A stretch of DNA of 64,000 bases, taken from positions 558,001-622,000 of the forward strand of contig CAMPDV010000017.1 in the NCBI GenBank assembly GCA_946699065.1, read 5' to 3'. The stretch comes from Loxodes magnus. Lineage: Eukaryota; Ciliophora; Karyorelictea; Loxodida; Loxodidae. A model generated the notes under the pieces. It worked only from the letters and a program-made list of their open reading frames with translations, did no database searches and had not been told where the DNA came from. The translations under genes and the position numbers were made by a program. Positions 47,001 through 61,859 of this stretch are shown here, piece after piece; the first letter of the stretch is position 1, and the number at the start of each line of letters is the position of its first letter.

Positions 47001-49695
47001 AGAAAGTAGTTAAGAATTATAAAATAGAATTTAATTTAGAGTATAGAGATTTTAAAAAATGATAAACTGGAAACGTATATAAAGTAGTTTGAATATATCC
47101 TTATAAATTAATTAATTAAAAGCTTTATATTTTTATTTATGAAATAATTTCTAGTTTTATATGAATCCTGGGGGAAATTATATAAGAAGATTAAGCAAAA
47201 TATAAAAAGTAAAATATTTCTCTAGTATACAAAATAAAAATGCTTAATTGTACAAATGCTTAAATTATTGTATATTAGAGTTTTCTTTTAATTTGCTAAC
47301 TCAAAATTAATCTTTCTATTTAAAAAATCTTAAGAATCTACTTAAATTATAGTATAAATCAGTCAATCATATAGAAGTTAATAAGAACTAGAATATGAAG
47401 ATAATTAATTATAAATTAATTAAGGTGAATTTCATTTAGGTATGATATAAAGCTTTTATTTTAAATCTAATTATTATCTTTATTTAAGCTTTCCTTTATT
47501 AAAAGACTATAATAGCTTTTTCAATTTAATAAGCTTCAAACAGAAATAAAAGTCAAAATTCAATAAAGATAATCTGTAATTAATACATTCACATCAATTT
47601 TTATAAATAAAGCGCTTTAAAATCCTTAAGTTTTGAAATAGTTTAATTCTAGTTATAAATAAGAGTCTTTAAATATTTAAGAATAAATTTAAATAATAAT
47701 ATAAAATAATAGTTTTTTAAATTAAAAATTAAAATTTAAGAGATATGGTTAGATTATGAATTGATAATTAAAGCATCTATTTTATAATAATTAAAATTAA
47801 AATTCGGGCTATTGCTACTATGTATTTTTATTTTTTTAATAACTAATTAATTTTATAAGCAAACAATTATCTATATTTAAAAACTACAAAAAAAGATTAA
47901 ACAATTTATAAATAAACCTTAAATAGGTTATAATAAAAACAATAAATATTCATTCCAGAAATTAACATCGTTTCTTTGCTGTTTTGGCTGCTCAAAAAAT
48001 TTTCTAATTAAATACAGAGATAACCAAATGACTAGATCTGATTTAATTAGTAATATTTTATGTTTAAATAAGCTTAATACATAAAATAGATAACTATATG
48101 AATCCATTAATTTGTCTATTATTGAAAGATAAACGATTTAAGAAAAAATATGTGCAGGGTTTTTTGCTAGAATAACTAGACTTATTGTTGTAAATTGAAT
48201 ATTTTTAAAATCTCTATATTTGATAGATTATTTTTATTATATTTAATTATCATCAAAAAATACATAAACAAATATTTTTAAATTTAGATATGTAACTATT
48301 TATAATAATTGTATAAAAATTAAAATTTTACCTAATTAAGGGGTTATATTTGGTATCTTTATTTTAAAGATCTTTATATCTCATAAATCAAAATTTAAAT
48401 TAATTATATCCTTTTGATAACTATCTACAATAGAAAATTTAAAAGAGTTTTTAATCTACTAGTTGATATAAATTTATAAACTATGTCAAATTTAAATTAT
48501 TTATTCTTTCAAATACAATTATAAACCTTTTTCAATTATAAGCTTCTTAAATTATTAAGATCCTTTAAAATAGATCTTGATTATATAAATTAAATTTAAA
48601 TTTATCTTTAGATGCATAAACTAAATCTGAGATATTAAACTATTTCTTAAAACTTTTCTATTTATAAGTATTAATTTAAATTTCTTTAATTGAATTAATA
48701 AAATATGAATCATTTCCAAGTTATAAGATTTATAGTTAATGATCTCCTGATAATTTATTTAAAAAATTAACAGATAAATGTCTCCTTATATAATTTTAAA
48801 TTTACCTAATTTCCTAAAGAATTTAATAACTTTCTAAATTTTGTTAATTTGAAAATTTGAAAAATAAGATGGTAGTGTAGTTAAAAAATAACAACTTAGC
48901 TATATCTTTTAATTTTTAATCTTTTAAATTTTTTCCATCCTTTATCTAACTTTTGAAATTATAAATCATATTTCTTCTATACATAATTCATTCTTTTTTA
49001 AATAAAAATATTCAAGCAAGGTTTTTTTTAATATAAAATAAGTATATTTATTAATGTGAAATTAAAATGTTTAATTAAAAAAGAATGAATTTTGAAAAAT
49101 TCTTGTAATAGCAATTTATAATGATGGATCATTTTCATTTTTTTCGCATTCAATTAAAATATTTATGTTTCATAAGCTTTTACCTTAGAAAAAAAAATGA
49201 ATCATTAATCATATTATTAAAGATTTTGATATTTACCATATCTTAAAAATCTATTTTTATTTATATTTATTAGTTATTTATTATAATTTTAGATTTCAGA
49301 CTTAATAATTCTAAATATATTTTTAATTAATATTTTTTCTATCTTACACTATATTTATTTATTATAAAATAACTTAATCATTAATTCCTTTTGCTAAATT
49401 AATTTAAAAGAAGGCTCTTTTAATATTTTGTAATATAAAGTATTTATAATTTCTTTAATCCTCTATACCTTAATTAATAATGATTAACCATATAAAATAT
49501 AAAAAATATTGTAAAATTAACTTAGAAACTTATCTTAGATTTATTAGATGCATGCTTTTTCATAAAATAATCAACATATTTTTAAAAATTATTCATGCAA
49601 GTTAGTTTTATGAATTTATTTCTTAGCTTTTTAAATTATTGTAATTTTAATTTCTTTTTAGTTAAACTTAACAATAAAGCGAATTTATAAGTAAA
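44029..49695. other. Gene-poor stretch containing one arm of a direct repeat
   Basis: AT-rich throughout. Apart from the 45820-46960 repeat arm, nothing is recognised. The last about 150 bp resemble the upstream region of C2. Confidence 0.4.
45820..46960 (+). repeat. Direct repeat arm 1 (about 1.1 kb), partner at 62735-63990
   Basis: Long collinear similarity in the same orientation, for example ATAATGAATAGAAT, GAATTACTTGTTATCTTA or its close variant, TATAGGTAT.TCTACAGC and TTAATTCTAATCCTTTTAT. Many indels of all lengths separate the two arms, so neither reading frame is conserved and the repeat is probably non-coding. Confidence 0.65.
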
Positions 49696-52600
49696 ATGCT
49701 GAAAGCTTTATTAATTTTTGCTGTCTTATTGCAAGCTAAATCATTAAATATGCTTGTTGTAAGTTCTCCTTAAACTATTCCCTTTTTATCGGATTTTATT
49801 TCTTACTAGGTCTATAAAAGTAAATTTAATAGCACTTAATTTACTCCTATTCCTTTATAACTGCAAACTTAGAACTTCCAAACATAAGAAATATAGAGTT
49901 TAGTAAGAGCCTTTAGTATAAAAATAATATTAGATATTACATTCAATTTATATTACACTAATAGACTTCACTAGCTATACCCTCATTTTATACATTTAGT
50001 TGCTTATAGAAATGATTAAGCTTTCAGTCAAGATAACTTATACTAAGTAATGCCTACCTATTAGTAAGAAGGATAAGCTTTGCAAGCTCTTTTCTAGCAT
50101 TTGAAGTTCAAGAAGATTTCTTATTTCAACTAATAAGAAAAAAGATTCTACAAGCCTGCTGAATTTATAGACTAATCCATTTCTAAAATAGTCACATCTG
50201 TGAATATTCCTCTAAACTCTTACTTTGGATTAAACTAAACTTAGTGTAATCAAAGTAGCATATAAGATAGACTGTTAATTGAAATTCCTAAAGCTATAAG
50301 ACTTGAGGGTTCATCAATAATACTGATGCAGGCAGATGTATGTTGGCAAGGTTTTATTTTGAATATGTGTACATTTTACTAAATGGCTGGATAAAATTTT
50401 GCTTGAGTAATAGGACTAGAATCTTCAAATCTAATAAAACCAGAAATAACTTAAATAGTTCATAATTTATCTAAAATTCATATCAATATTCTAGATAATG
50501 GAATGATAGCTTTAACACCTAAAGGATTTATTCCTTCTAACTATTACTAAATGTCTGCGTATTACATCTTGTATATCTTAACCTTCATAGATAAAGTGAA
50601 CTAATTTTAAACGAAAAATTAACATTTGAGTCTAGTAGAAAGTTTTAAGATATTTAAGGACTCAATATTTAAATAAAGCGGAGAAATTATCCCAGAGTTT
50701 TCTGTTTATAACGTATAAAATAAAGAGCCAGTAGAAGTATTCTAAATAAGAGATAAATCAATTATTTAAAAAGAAGAAATTATTTATCCTGGACCCACTT
50801 AATCTCCCCCTTCAGAAATTTAGAGTATAGAGATTTCTTACTCAACTAACACTAACGAACCAAACGGCTAAGCACCTAGATTAACTCTTTCTATACCTCC
50901 TTTACATCTTCCATGCATAGTTGACTGAATAAATAGAGAAAGAAACATTCTTCCCTACTCACTGTTGAAGCTAAATTCTTTTTCATATGGTGGACTAACC
51001 TATAATTTAAATTTCACTTTATAAGCTTTCATAGATAACTACTTTGATATAGGACATGCACATATAGGAAGTTTAGTTATTATAAGTTGGCTTCCTGCTT
51101 ATCTTGTTTTAAGGGCTATGAAAATTGAAATTCCTTATCACATTGTAACTAGAGAGGACGAATTGAAGAATAGATAAGTTTATCCAAGCGTCTTCATTAA
51201 TTATCTTTCCTGGTAGCATTTTGGAGATATGTATATAAAACTTTTAAGCAAGAAAAAATTGAAAAAAATAGGATTGATATTTGAAGATTATGAACCTTCG
51301 AATAAAAAAATACATGATTAAATAAAAAACTGAACTATTAAAACTGGATGTCATATTTTAAACGATAAAAATTCAACATTTATTCCAAGAGAAGTAACAA
51401 ATAATATAACATATTATAGAGAACTAGCATTTTAACTTTTACAGAAAGAGATAAAAATAGTTTTGTCATTCCCTGCAGTCTCTATGATTCGACTTATCGC
51501 TAATAAAACAATGGAACTTGGATGAAAACCGGGTGATTTTACTTTTTTAATTTTGTATACAGCCAACATTATTGAAAATGGAGCAGAGAGTCCGGAATAA
51601 CTTTTGAAAATGAAAAAGTTACTTCATGGATCAATAACTATATCACCTATTGAATATGTAGGAGAAGAAGGATAAAAACTATAAGAAGTTCAAAGAGAAT
51701 GTTTAGATATTCAAATTTCTGCTTGCTATTATGTAGAATAACCTATCATAATTGCACGTGGTCTTTAAAGTTGCATTGATTAAGGTTAAGATTATTCAAA
51801 TCCTTCTCTTTTATCTAAGAACATTAGAAAAAATAAGTTTACAGGTTGTAGTGGTACAGTAAAGTTTTAATAGAGTAATAACTTCAGAGATAATCGAAAT
51901 TTTTATTTTATTAATAATGTGTATGATTATAACTGAAACCTACATTCAATTCCTTATATTTAGTATTGTCAGACTTGTGCTGTAGTATGAACATTTTTAA
52001 TAAAAACTCCAGTTTGAAATGATAATACTACTGTCACTCCTAAAGATACTTTCGAAATTTTTTAAAAAGACTGTGATTTTACTGTTAGAAGAGTAGAAGT
52101 TTTCCATAAAGGATACGAAACCTTATATTTTTAATCAGCTGCAATTTTAATAGTAACTTTAATAATTTCAATATTTGGATATATAATTTGGAGAAAAAGA
52201 GCATTCGAGATTCTTACTTAAGAAGATTGAATGAATGATGAAGATGAAATTTTCATACTAACTCTATTGGTTTAATGATTATAATATATAGCATTAGGTC
52301 CTGATTTAGGTTATTTATTTCCTGGTGCTTTATCTGCTTTTGTTCAAGCAATTTCCTTAAATTTTGTCCACTTAGAGATGACTAATTTCTTGTTCTGATT
52401 AAGTTATTACTTTTGCATCTCCTTTGCCTTTCTAACAGTAATTTTAATTTTAGCCTTTTTGTTCTAATTTGAAATAAAATATGCAAGAGTTTGACCATTA
52501 AAGCTCTTAGGCTAATTATCTTATATCTTATCTCCGATTCTGACAGAAGTAACTTTAATTCCTATAACATTTACCCTAACATAAACATATAAATGCTCTT

Positions 52601-53896
52601 ATGGAAGAGATAATAACTTAGATTCTCAAATAGATCTTTCTGAAAGCTTTTTAAATCTTGACTGTTCAGAGCAATGTTTATCACCTCTACATGTAAAGGT
52701 CATAGCACTTACTAGTGTTGCTTTAGTTCTTTACTTGCCTTTAGTAATATTAGTGCGTCCTCATTGATAAGAACTATAAGGAGATATACTTCATATAAAG
52801 TAATAGTCTTGGTTTATTATAGTGAAGAGTACAGTTTAAGTATTTGTAGCTGTAATAAATTAGATGCTAAAAGACTTTTACCCAACAATCCATGGTATAG
52901 TTTATAGTATCCTATTCTTCATTTTAGGTTTAATGGTTATAATAAAAAAGCCTATTACTTATTTAAAAATAAATTGAATTTAATTTTTTTTACTAGAGTT
53001 GATATCATTTATAGCAATAATAATAACAATATCCATTAATGCTAATGACATGATGAAGTATGTCTTGCTTATCATAATCTTATCTGGATTTCTTCTTATT
53101 TTTATAGTAGGAATTGCAATTATGGTAAGATATCCTACTCTCCTTAAATAAATCACACCTGACTTAGTAGGTTTATTTAGGTTTGCATTTAAGCTAAAAG
53201 CAAGTCCTTAATTGTTGAATGATCATATAAAAGCATAAAATGAAAGAGTTTAGATAGCTAGAGATAAGTTATTAACTAATATAGAGTGAAACTAAAATGA
53301 TAATTTTGATTCTTAAGAGCAAGAAGATATGAAAAAGAAGCTTAATGTTCATTAGTCTTTTATAAGCCTCAAATAATTTAGTTCATTATACCCTATAGAA
53401 GAAAAGTCATCAGATAATAAATTATTTTATGTTTCAAAAACACAAGAAAAAATCATAAATAGTAGTATTTCCACTTTAAGAAACAATAGTAAGCTTCTAT
53501 ATAGATATAGTAGAATGAATCGAAGATCTAGAAGAATCAAAGATTAAAAACTTTATACCACATTAAATAAGACATGAAATTCAAAATTAAAATGAGATTA
53601 GTTATGGAAAAAATAATTTTAAGAAATAAGAAGGAAAAGAAAATGATAAAGATTATTTGGATGGTACTCTGAACATATCCAAACTTTAATTACTCAACTT
53701 TAAAAAATAATTTTTTTTAATCTTAAATTAAATAAATATAATGATTTTAAAAAATATTTAATTATATTAATTTTATTATTAAATTTTAATTTAACAATTA
53801 TAAATTTTTATCAAATTGAGTAAATTTTCTTTCAGCTTAAATCAAATTTTAAAATTATATTTATTTATTAATTTTAATTTAATTATATTAATATGA
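49696..53896 (+). CDS. Large multi-pass membrane protein C3, paralogue of C2 with altered stop codon
   Basis: Exons 49696-53461 and 53481 onward. The protein follows C2 from the signal peptide (MLKALLIFAVLLQAKS) through the ligand-binding-like domain and about nine membrane helices to the tail (DYLDGTLNISKL). It has a 6-codon insertion in the N-terminal domain. No frameshift is found over more than 1,300 codons. TGG/TGA and CAA/TAA exchanges with C2 at conserved Trp and Gln show purifying selection on the reassigned code. A TGA at 53287 replaces a Gly codon and could be premature. The terminal TGA of C1 and C2 is TAA here (53687-53689). If UAA is always Gln the product runs 69 low-complexity codons further to TGA 53894-53896; if UAA can stop, it ends at 53689 with 1324 residues. 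Confidence 0.85.
53462..53480 (+). other. Conserved 19-nt intron near the 3' end of C3
   Basis: GTAGTATTTCCACTTTAAG sits at the position homologous to the C2 intron, with the same length and phase but different inner bases. Splicing it gives a tail (SFYID...) alignable with C2 and C1. Confidence 0.8.
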
Positions 53897-56459
53897 TCTA
53901 TAAGTTATCAAAATATTCTAAGTTTTTTTAATAATTTAACCTTTATATAAACTTGAAAGTTAATTAGATTTTTATTTCTTTTGATTATCTATTCCAGATC
54001 TATACAGCCACTTTTTTAACAAGACTACTTTCTTTGTGGAAATTATTATATTAATTAGAGTTTTATTATATAGAGGAACATAAAAAATTGGAAATAAACA
54101 TTATGATTTAATTAATTTATTTTTTAATTTTTTATATGTTTCAGTTAAATTATAATATTGAGTTTTACATTCAAATTTTTCCTAAAGGATTTTCACATAA
54201 ACTCTGTACTAATCTAATAAGTTTTTATAATCTTGGTATTTAATTATTCTAATTTTATTTAAAACTTTTTATTTTAAAAACTTTAATCTAAAATTTTACC
54301 TTTACAAATTAATTTACTATTTTTTTAATTTTTTATATCTTTGTCTTCAGAATAATACAATATGTGTTTCGTTTTAGTTACAATTCTTTTTCTATTTATT
54401 CTATCTATCATTTAAGCTAATTTAGTTCTTGCATTTCAAAAATATGTTCTAACTTGTCTCGAATGTAATTATACAAATCAGATATTGTTGTCTATTTATT
54501 CTAATTTTAAATATATTAATTACTAATTAAGTTTTAAATCTTTTTTCATTCTTTTAATTTTCATCTTTCTTTCATCAATACTTTTTTCTGACTTTATTTA
54601 TTTATGATTTCTTAAATTTTATTTTTTATATACAAAAAATATTTAAGAGTCATTTTCTAATTCCATCAATTTGTCTCTTTCCAACTTAATAACTTAGTTA
54701 ATAAAAACGAAATTTTTATATTTATTGTATTTTTATTTGCTAAGAATCTTTTATTTAAGTCATATTTAAATATTTTTTAGTTCTCTTTAAATTTTTCATA
54801 TTTCTTTATTCATAAAAAATAAGAAAATTCATAATTTGAAAAGCTTCAATTAGTAAAATAATAGGATAAGATTGATAATGCTTAATTATAATTGATTCTG
54901 AAATATAAAAATTTAAATATTAAAGAATATATAAATTTTAGTAGATTTTCGTTAAAGATATTTTATATTTAATTAAATTTTAAATTTTATTATGAAAATA
55001 TTAGTCATTATATTTAAGAATATTTATCTTTAGATATAAAGCATTAAATTATTATTTATAAAACTTACATTTTTATATAATTTCTTATCTAATTTTCTGA
55101 CAAATAATTTAAACAAAAATTTAAAAAGGGAAAGCATTAAATTTTATGTATTAGCTTGTAAAAAGAAGAGAAATTTAAAAATTAATGAAATTTTATTAAT
55201 ATCTTTGAATATACTTAAATATGGTTTGGATAAAGGTAAATTTTAATTTATTTTAATTATTATATAAATATAATAATATTCTATATAAGTATACCTATTA
55301 TATTCTAACAATATTAATTCATTTAAAAATATCAAATTTAAGAATTTATTTTCTTTAGATAATTTATCAAAAATTTTGCTATATAAATATCCTCTTAGGT
55401 AAGTTGGAGTTGGGTTGTTTAAAAATATTATAAATAAAATAAATTTATAAAAAGAATTGTTTTATAAAATATTTTTAAGTTAAAATAAAAAAATATTTCT
55501 AACTAAATATAATTTGAAGATTTATAAATTTTTATTCTAAATTCTTATATAAATTTCTTCAAAGTTATTAAGATACTCTATTTTTAAAATAGTTTAATAG
55601 TATAACGAAAAGTTTATTTTTTAATTATTTAATCTAAATTAAAATTCACATACTCTATAATTATATCATCTAGCTATTTTAATTAAATTTTAGTCTTTTT
55701 AGACAATTAATTAGTTTATTTTTAATTAAAACTGAAAAATAAATTTAGAACTACCAATCACTACATAAGAAAGTAGAAATTTATTAATTTAATACTAAAA
55801 TAAATTTAATGCATAGCTAAACAATCTTATAATTTGCCTTTCTTATTTTGAAATTAATTAATAAATTAATTAATGAGAAAATGCATTTAGAACATAATAA
55901 TAAAAAAATTTATTATTTTATTTAAACTTTCCCAATAAAAAAAATTTAACACATTAAGGTAAATTATCAAATATCAATTTTTTAGCAATTTATTTTTATA
56001 GGATTGAAAATAAAGAAAAATACTGAAAATAATAGAAGCAACATAAAAATTGCTCACCTTTAAAAGTAAAATCATTTATAGAATACACCTTTCGCTCTCA
56101 AAACTTCTGTAGAAAGTTTTGAAAATTGAAAAAAAATTGTTTCTAGCAAAAGTAGCATTAAAATATAAAAATTAAGCAAAATCAGGACTAAAAGGCAAAA
56201 ATAAACTAACTAAGAGTTGTTTTATAAAATAACTAAAATAATTAATTTCTATAACTTTTAGAAATTATTTTCAAGTAAAGAACAAAGAAGATTTGTATAT
56301 TTATAACTACGATATAATTGTTTCTTGAATAAAAGATATAGTAAGAAAAAATGAAATAATAAAGAAAATATAATTTATAAAAAATAATATAGAAAAGTGA
56401 AATATCTTTCCTGCTAAGTTCGATAATAAGAAAAAGTTCAACCTAATTATTAAATTTAA
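53897..56459. other. 3' flank of C3; no gene seen
   Basis: The first about 900 bp are alignable with the 3' flank of C2, confirming that the duplicated block extends past the gene. The rest is AT-rich without recognised features. Confidence 0.45.
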
Positions 56460-56699
56460 ATGAAAGTTATATACAATAGATCAAGCTATAATGTCAAAGT
56501 TAGCAAAGTATCTTAGGATAAAAAGAAAGAAGAAAAGACCAAGTTGGAAAAAGTATATTAGCTTAGAAGAACAAATAATACCTAATTATCTTTTTTAATA
56601 ATATAAGAAACTCTTAAAAATAGTTAAATGTTTTAATTTTTCAATAATAAGGATAAAAAGGAATTTTAAAATATTTTATGTAGGAGTTCACACATCTGA
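56460..56699 (+). CDS. Candidate small ORF J, basic hypothetical protein (79 aa)
   Basis: ATG 56460 to TGA 56697-56699. The product (MKVIYNRSSYNVKVSKVSQ..., DKKKEEKTKLEKVY, NKDKKEFQNIL) is charged and better balanced than neighbouring frames. A second frame over the same bases is also open (MSKLAKYLRIKRKKKRPSW), so the choice is not secure. No homologue is visible in the window. Confidence 0.3.
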
Positions 56700-58851
56700 A
56701 AATGATTTATAAATTAGATAATATTCAAAAGCTAATTAAAATTTAACTTTTTAATGAATCTAAAGATTAAAAACTTCTTATTATTTTTTCTATAGAGATT
56801 TTTGAGGATAAGAGTTTTTATTAAATTTTTTATTTAAAAGTATCAGTATAAATTGAGAAATGTTTTAAGCAATCTTAAAAAATTTAAGTTTTGCTGTATC
56901 TTAATAACTTTTTTATAGATTAACTTTTTTAGTATAATAAAGTATTTTCATCTGCATTAGCTATTGAAAAATAAATTAAAAATATATTTTTTTTAAGTAT
57001 TTTTTAATTTTCGGATATTTAGCTTTATTGAATTTATTTTTAGATTGTTAAGGCTTATTTTTCGTAGTATAGCATTATAAAATAAAAATTCTAAAGCTTT
57101 AAAAGAGCTAAAATTTATAAATAAAAATTCTAAATAAAGCTTGGAATGTGATTAAAAATATTTTTAGTTTGGATTATTAAATTTTTAGAAATTATATTGT
57201 TTATCACTTCGATAATATTTAGTTATTAGATAAAAAATATTAAATTTGGCGTAAGTTTATATAGAATTATAAATAAAATATTCATCAGCTTTTTATGCAA
57301 TTTTATAATTTCGCTTTAATAAGATGATAAATTTACCATATGAAAAGTAGTTATTTTTATTAAAAATTGTTAAATATAATTATTTATAATTTTCTTTATT
57401 TATAATTTTTTAAAGTTATTTATTAATAATTAATAAAGTAGGCAAGTTAAAATATAAACATCAAATTTTTGCTCTGATATTAGTAAATTGATTTTAATAA
57501 AATTTAATAATTTATTTAAAAAAATCTCTGAATACTTATTTATAAAAAGTAATTTAGCAGAAATCTATTTTTTTTAAATAATTTTAAAAATAATTAAAAA
57601 GTTATATTTTTTTAATTTTAGATATTTATTTCTATTTAGTTAAATTATTTTTATCTTTCGCTTGATATTTCTTTAATTTTATAGATTCGCTCACGAGGAA
57701 TAATTAACTAATATTAAATCTAAATTAAGAAGATTCACTTAGTTTATTAATTTTATAATTATAATTTTTAAAGAGATATAAATGCTCTGTCGTAAAATGT
57801 AAATTTATTTAATATTTTTATCTAAAAAATTAAAAATTTTAATAGTAGTAAAGAGTTTACTATATAATAATCTATAAACATTCTTAGTAAATATGTTAGA
57901 AGATTATCCTTATTAGCTAAGAAATAAATTTCTTTAAGAAGTTAAATTTTAATTATATAACTAAAGAAAAAAATAACTAAAAGGAAATTATTTTAGATAA
58001 AATTAGATTTTAATCGATTATATGTTTTATTTAAATAAAATATATCTATCCATAAGAATCATTTATAATATATTACATCAAACTTTATTAAGCAATTCAA
58101 ATTTAATTTTTTATAAATAAATCTAATTTAAAATGTAAGATTAAGAACTTTGATATTAAATATTTATTAATATTAAACAATAAATTTAATTTAAATTATT
58201 ATCAACCTGATATAGGATTACAAGTTAGATAAATAAATAGTTATAGCCTATTTTAATATTATTTAGATTTAAGTTGCTAAAATATTTTAAATTTTAATTA
58301 TTTTCCATTTATTAAATTACTTATATTTTATGAAAATTCAAAATTAAAAAAATGATAAATTGGAAAGGAATATTTTATAGTAAATTAATTTAAATTTTAT
58401 ATCTTTAAAGTTATATTTGTTTAATATTAAAAATATTGCTTGAAGTAAGAATTAAAAAAAATTAAGAATTATATCTGAATTATATAATTAAAAATAATTA
58501 ATAATTCAAATAAAGGTTATTTTAATTTGCTTATCTATTTAAATTTATTTTTATTGTAAATAAATACTTTATATTAAGTAATAGGTAAACTTTAATTTCA
58601 GAAAATAATTAATTTAGCATTCTGAAGTTTATTATATTCTAAGAATTATTAAATATTTTCTATTATTAGTTTATTCAAAAAATGATTACTTAAATTTAAA
58701 TTTTAATATTTTAAATTTATTTATACAATATATAATCTATCTAACTATATTTTATATTTATTATATTCTTTTTAAATTTTTTGCTAATTATTTTATCGTT
58801 AAAATTTTGAAGTAATTTAAACTTAATTAAAAAAGATTATAAAGATAATAT

Positions 58852-58896
<45 letters not shown>

Positions 58897-61859
58897 AAAA
58901 TAATGAAAAAACTATCTAAAATTAAATTAATGATATAATAACTTCTATAATTATTTGCTTATTTTACTTTTTAATTATATTAAATGTAAATATTCTAATT
59001 TTAATTAATTTTTTAATATTATAAATTATATTATTCTTAAATTTAAAGCTAAACATTATAATATTAACTCTTCTATAAAAAATTTTATAGTTTTTTCGTT
59101 TTATTTATCTAATTATAGGAAAGTTTGAATATTAAATTAACTTATTAATATATAATATCTAAAGATATGATTTTTTATATAATATGTATTATAATGTATA
59201 TAAGAGTTACTTAATTAAATAGTTTATTTATTTTTCTTTTATTATATGATTTTATTAATTATAATAGATGTTTTTTATAGCAATTTAATTATTATATATT
59301 CTAATAATTTAGCATTTTAGCTTAACATTTTTATCTTATTAATTTTAAATTTAAATACTTAATTTTAATTAATTTATGATTATAATAAAGTTTTTATTTT
59401 ATATTTAAATAATTAACAAAGTTTGCTTATTTAAGTAATTTAAAAGGAATAAATAATTTGATTTATATGTAAGTAAACTAGGTTTTAGTAAAGTTTATAA
59501 TATAAAAATTATTATGTTTAGTAGTTAATTATTTATAGACACTTTAAACACAAATTACTTATAATAAAAGGCTTAAAAATAACTTTTAATTAATTAAAAA
59601 TTAAAAGAAATAATTGTATATTTTATTTAAAAATAGCCTTCAATCATAGTTAACGAAACTTAGTATAAAATAATATTTATGATTAAAGTTAAAGAATTAT
59701 TTGCTAAATTAAATATTTATTATCTTGGTTAATAAGAGAGAATTTATTCCTTTCCTTATCAATTTAAAGTAATTTAAATTATTATTTTTAGTCAATATAA
59801 TAAGCAAGTTTTTGTATAAATAATAAAAAGTTATATCTTGCATAATATAAAATAGATTATTTAAATTAAAATAAATATGAATTAATAAGTAAATTAATAA
59901 AACTAATAAAAGCTCTTAATTTATAGAGTAACTCAATTAATTAATTATCCAGATTTTCTTAAAAACATTAAAAATTTAAAGAATTTATATAGTTAAATAA
60001 ACTTTAATTTTTTGTAAATCTACCATAATTTTCTTAAAATAATGATGGCTTAAGTATGGCTATTATAATCTATAAAATAAAAATTAAATTAATAAGCATA
60101 AAAAATAAAGCAAAATATCTATTTTATATAATTATATGTTTAAGATTAAATCTTAAGAAATTAAAGTGATATAAAAAAGAAATTAAATCTAAATAAGCTG
60201 AATATGGTTTATTAAATATCACATTTCTAAAATTTTATATTCAGTAAACTTTAATTAATGCCAATTAGGTATATTTAAAATTAAAATTATTAAAGAATAA
60301 AATAAATATTAAGTGGTTTATATTTATTTTACTATTTAATGCAAACAAAATTTAAAGATATTATACAGATTAAAATAGAACTTTGGCTTAATTTATAATT
60401 ATTGATAAATTTTAATGATTAGCAAATTATTATTTAGAAAAATATTTTACAACCATACAACTTTAACGTGACCGAATCAATTTTCATAAAAAATATAAAT
60501 TTTCAGAGAGCAAAATTAATTAGAAGTTTGATATTTATTCAAAAGATAAAAAATAAATTAAAAATAAACTTTATAAGTAAAAATATTAAAATGCTAAGAA
60601 GATATATTCCTAGTTTTTAAAATAAACCTAAATAAAATAAAATAATAAACTTTTTATAAATATTTTCTTAATTACCTAGCAATTAACAAATAAATATATA
60701 GGATGCAAGCTTTTTGAAAAGTTTTAAGATAAAAATTTCCTACTTATTTTTTATCCTTTAAATGTATTTTAAAATCTATATTTATAAACTTTTTCTTTTA
60801 ATTATAAATCATTTTTGTCTATTACTCTGAATATTTTTTAATTTGCTCTAATTTTATTTATAAATTAAATAAATATAGACTTTTATCTTAATATATTTAT
60901 TAAAAAATACTTGAAGCTTAAATCTAGACTTATGATATAATTATATAATTTAGATATACTTTTTACTATTAAATTAATTAAATTTTATAATTAACGGCAA
61001 AACATTTATCTAATATCATCATTAGCATAATAATACAATTAAGAGAGATCTATCAAATTTAAAGTCTAATAATACATTAAAAATGAAATATTTATTTTTA
61101 TACAAATCTAGAAAATGTAAATAAAAATTAAGAGGATTTGAAGATAATTGCAATTTAGCAAGTATTTACTAATTAATTAAATTTAGATACAATTTTAAGA
61201 TGAAGAAGCTCCAATCGATATGCATATTTGACAATTTGATATTTGCTGAATTACTAAGTTAATGATCAATTTAGAGTTACTTAGTTGACTGTTAATCTTA
61301 TTTAAAGAAATGAATTTATTTTTAATAAAAAGATATTAATTTGAATATATTTCCTATGCTATTTAGATTTTATATATGAATATCAAAATATTTAATTTTT
61401 TACCTCGTAAATTTTCATTTAAGTTCTAAATATAAATTTTATAAAAATACAGACAGGTAGAAATTAAAGGAGTTATTTTTAGAAAATTATAGATGCAGGC
61501 TTAATATCTATAAGATAAGACATAAAATGATCTATTACAATCATCTATTAATATTAATAGGATATTTTACAGCTCTTATTTTATAAATTTGCTAGTGAAA
61601 TATTATAAATAAATATACTTTATTTCTATTTTTAAATATAAATCAATTAATTATTATAAATTAATTAATTTCTATAATTTTTATGAATTTTATCAAAATT
61701 TTTAATTAATCAATACAAATTAAAAATAGTATAATAGCACTTATGATAAACTTGCTAATTATTGATAATTTAATTGTTAAAATTTAAATAAAAAATAATT
61801 ACTCTTATATACCTATCCTGTTGAACAAAAAATTTAATTATTAAATAATAAATAAATAT
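56700..61859. other. Long gene-free, extremely AT-rich stretch
   Basis: More than 5 kb at about 85-90% A+T with no motif, no GC island and no match to other blocks noticed, apart from the AT microsatellite. Confidence 0.45.
58857..58891. repeat. (AT)n microsatellite, about 17 units
   Basis: An uninterrupted AT dinucleotide run, the only long perfect simple repeat in the window. Confidence 0.95.
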
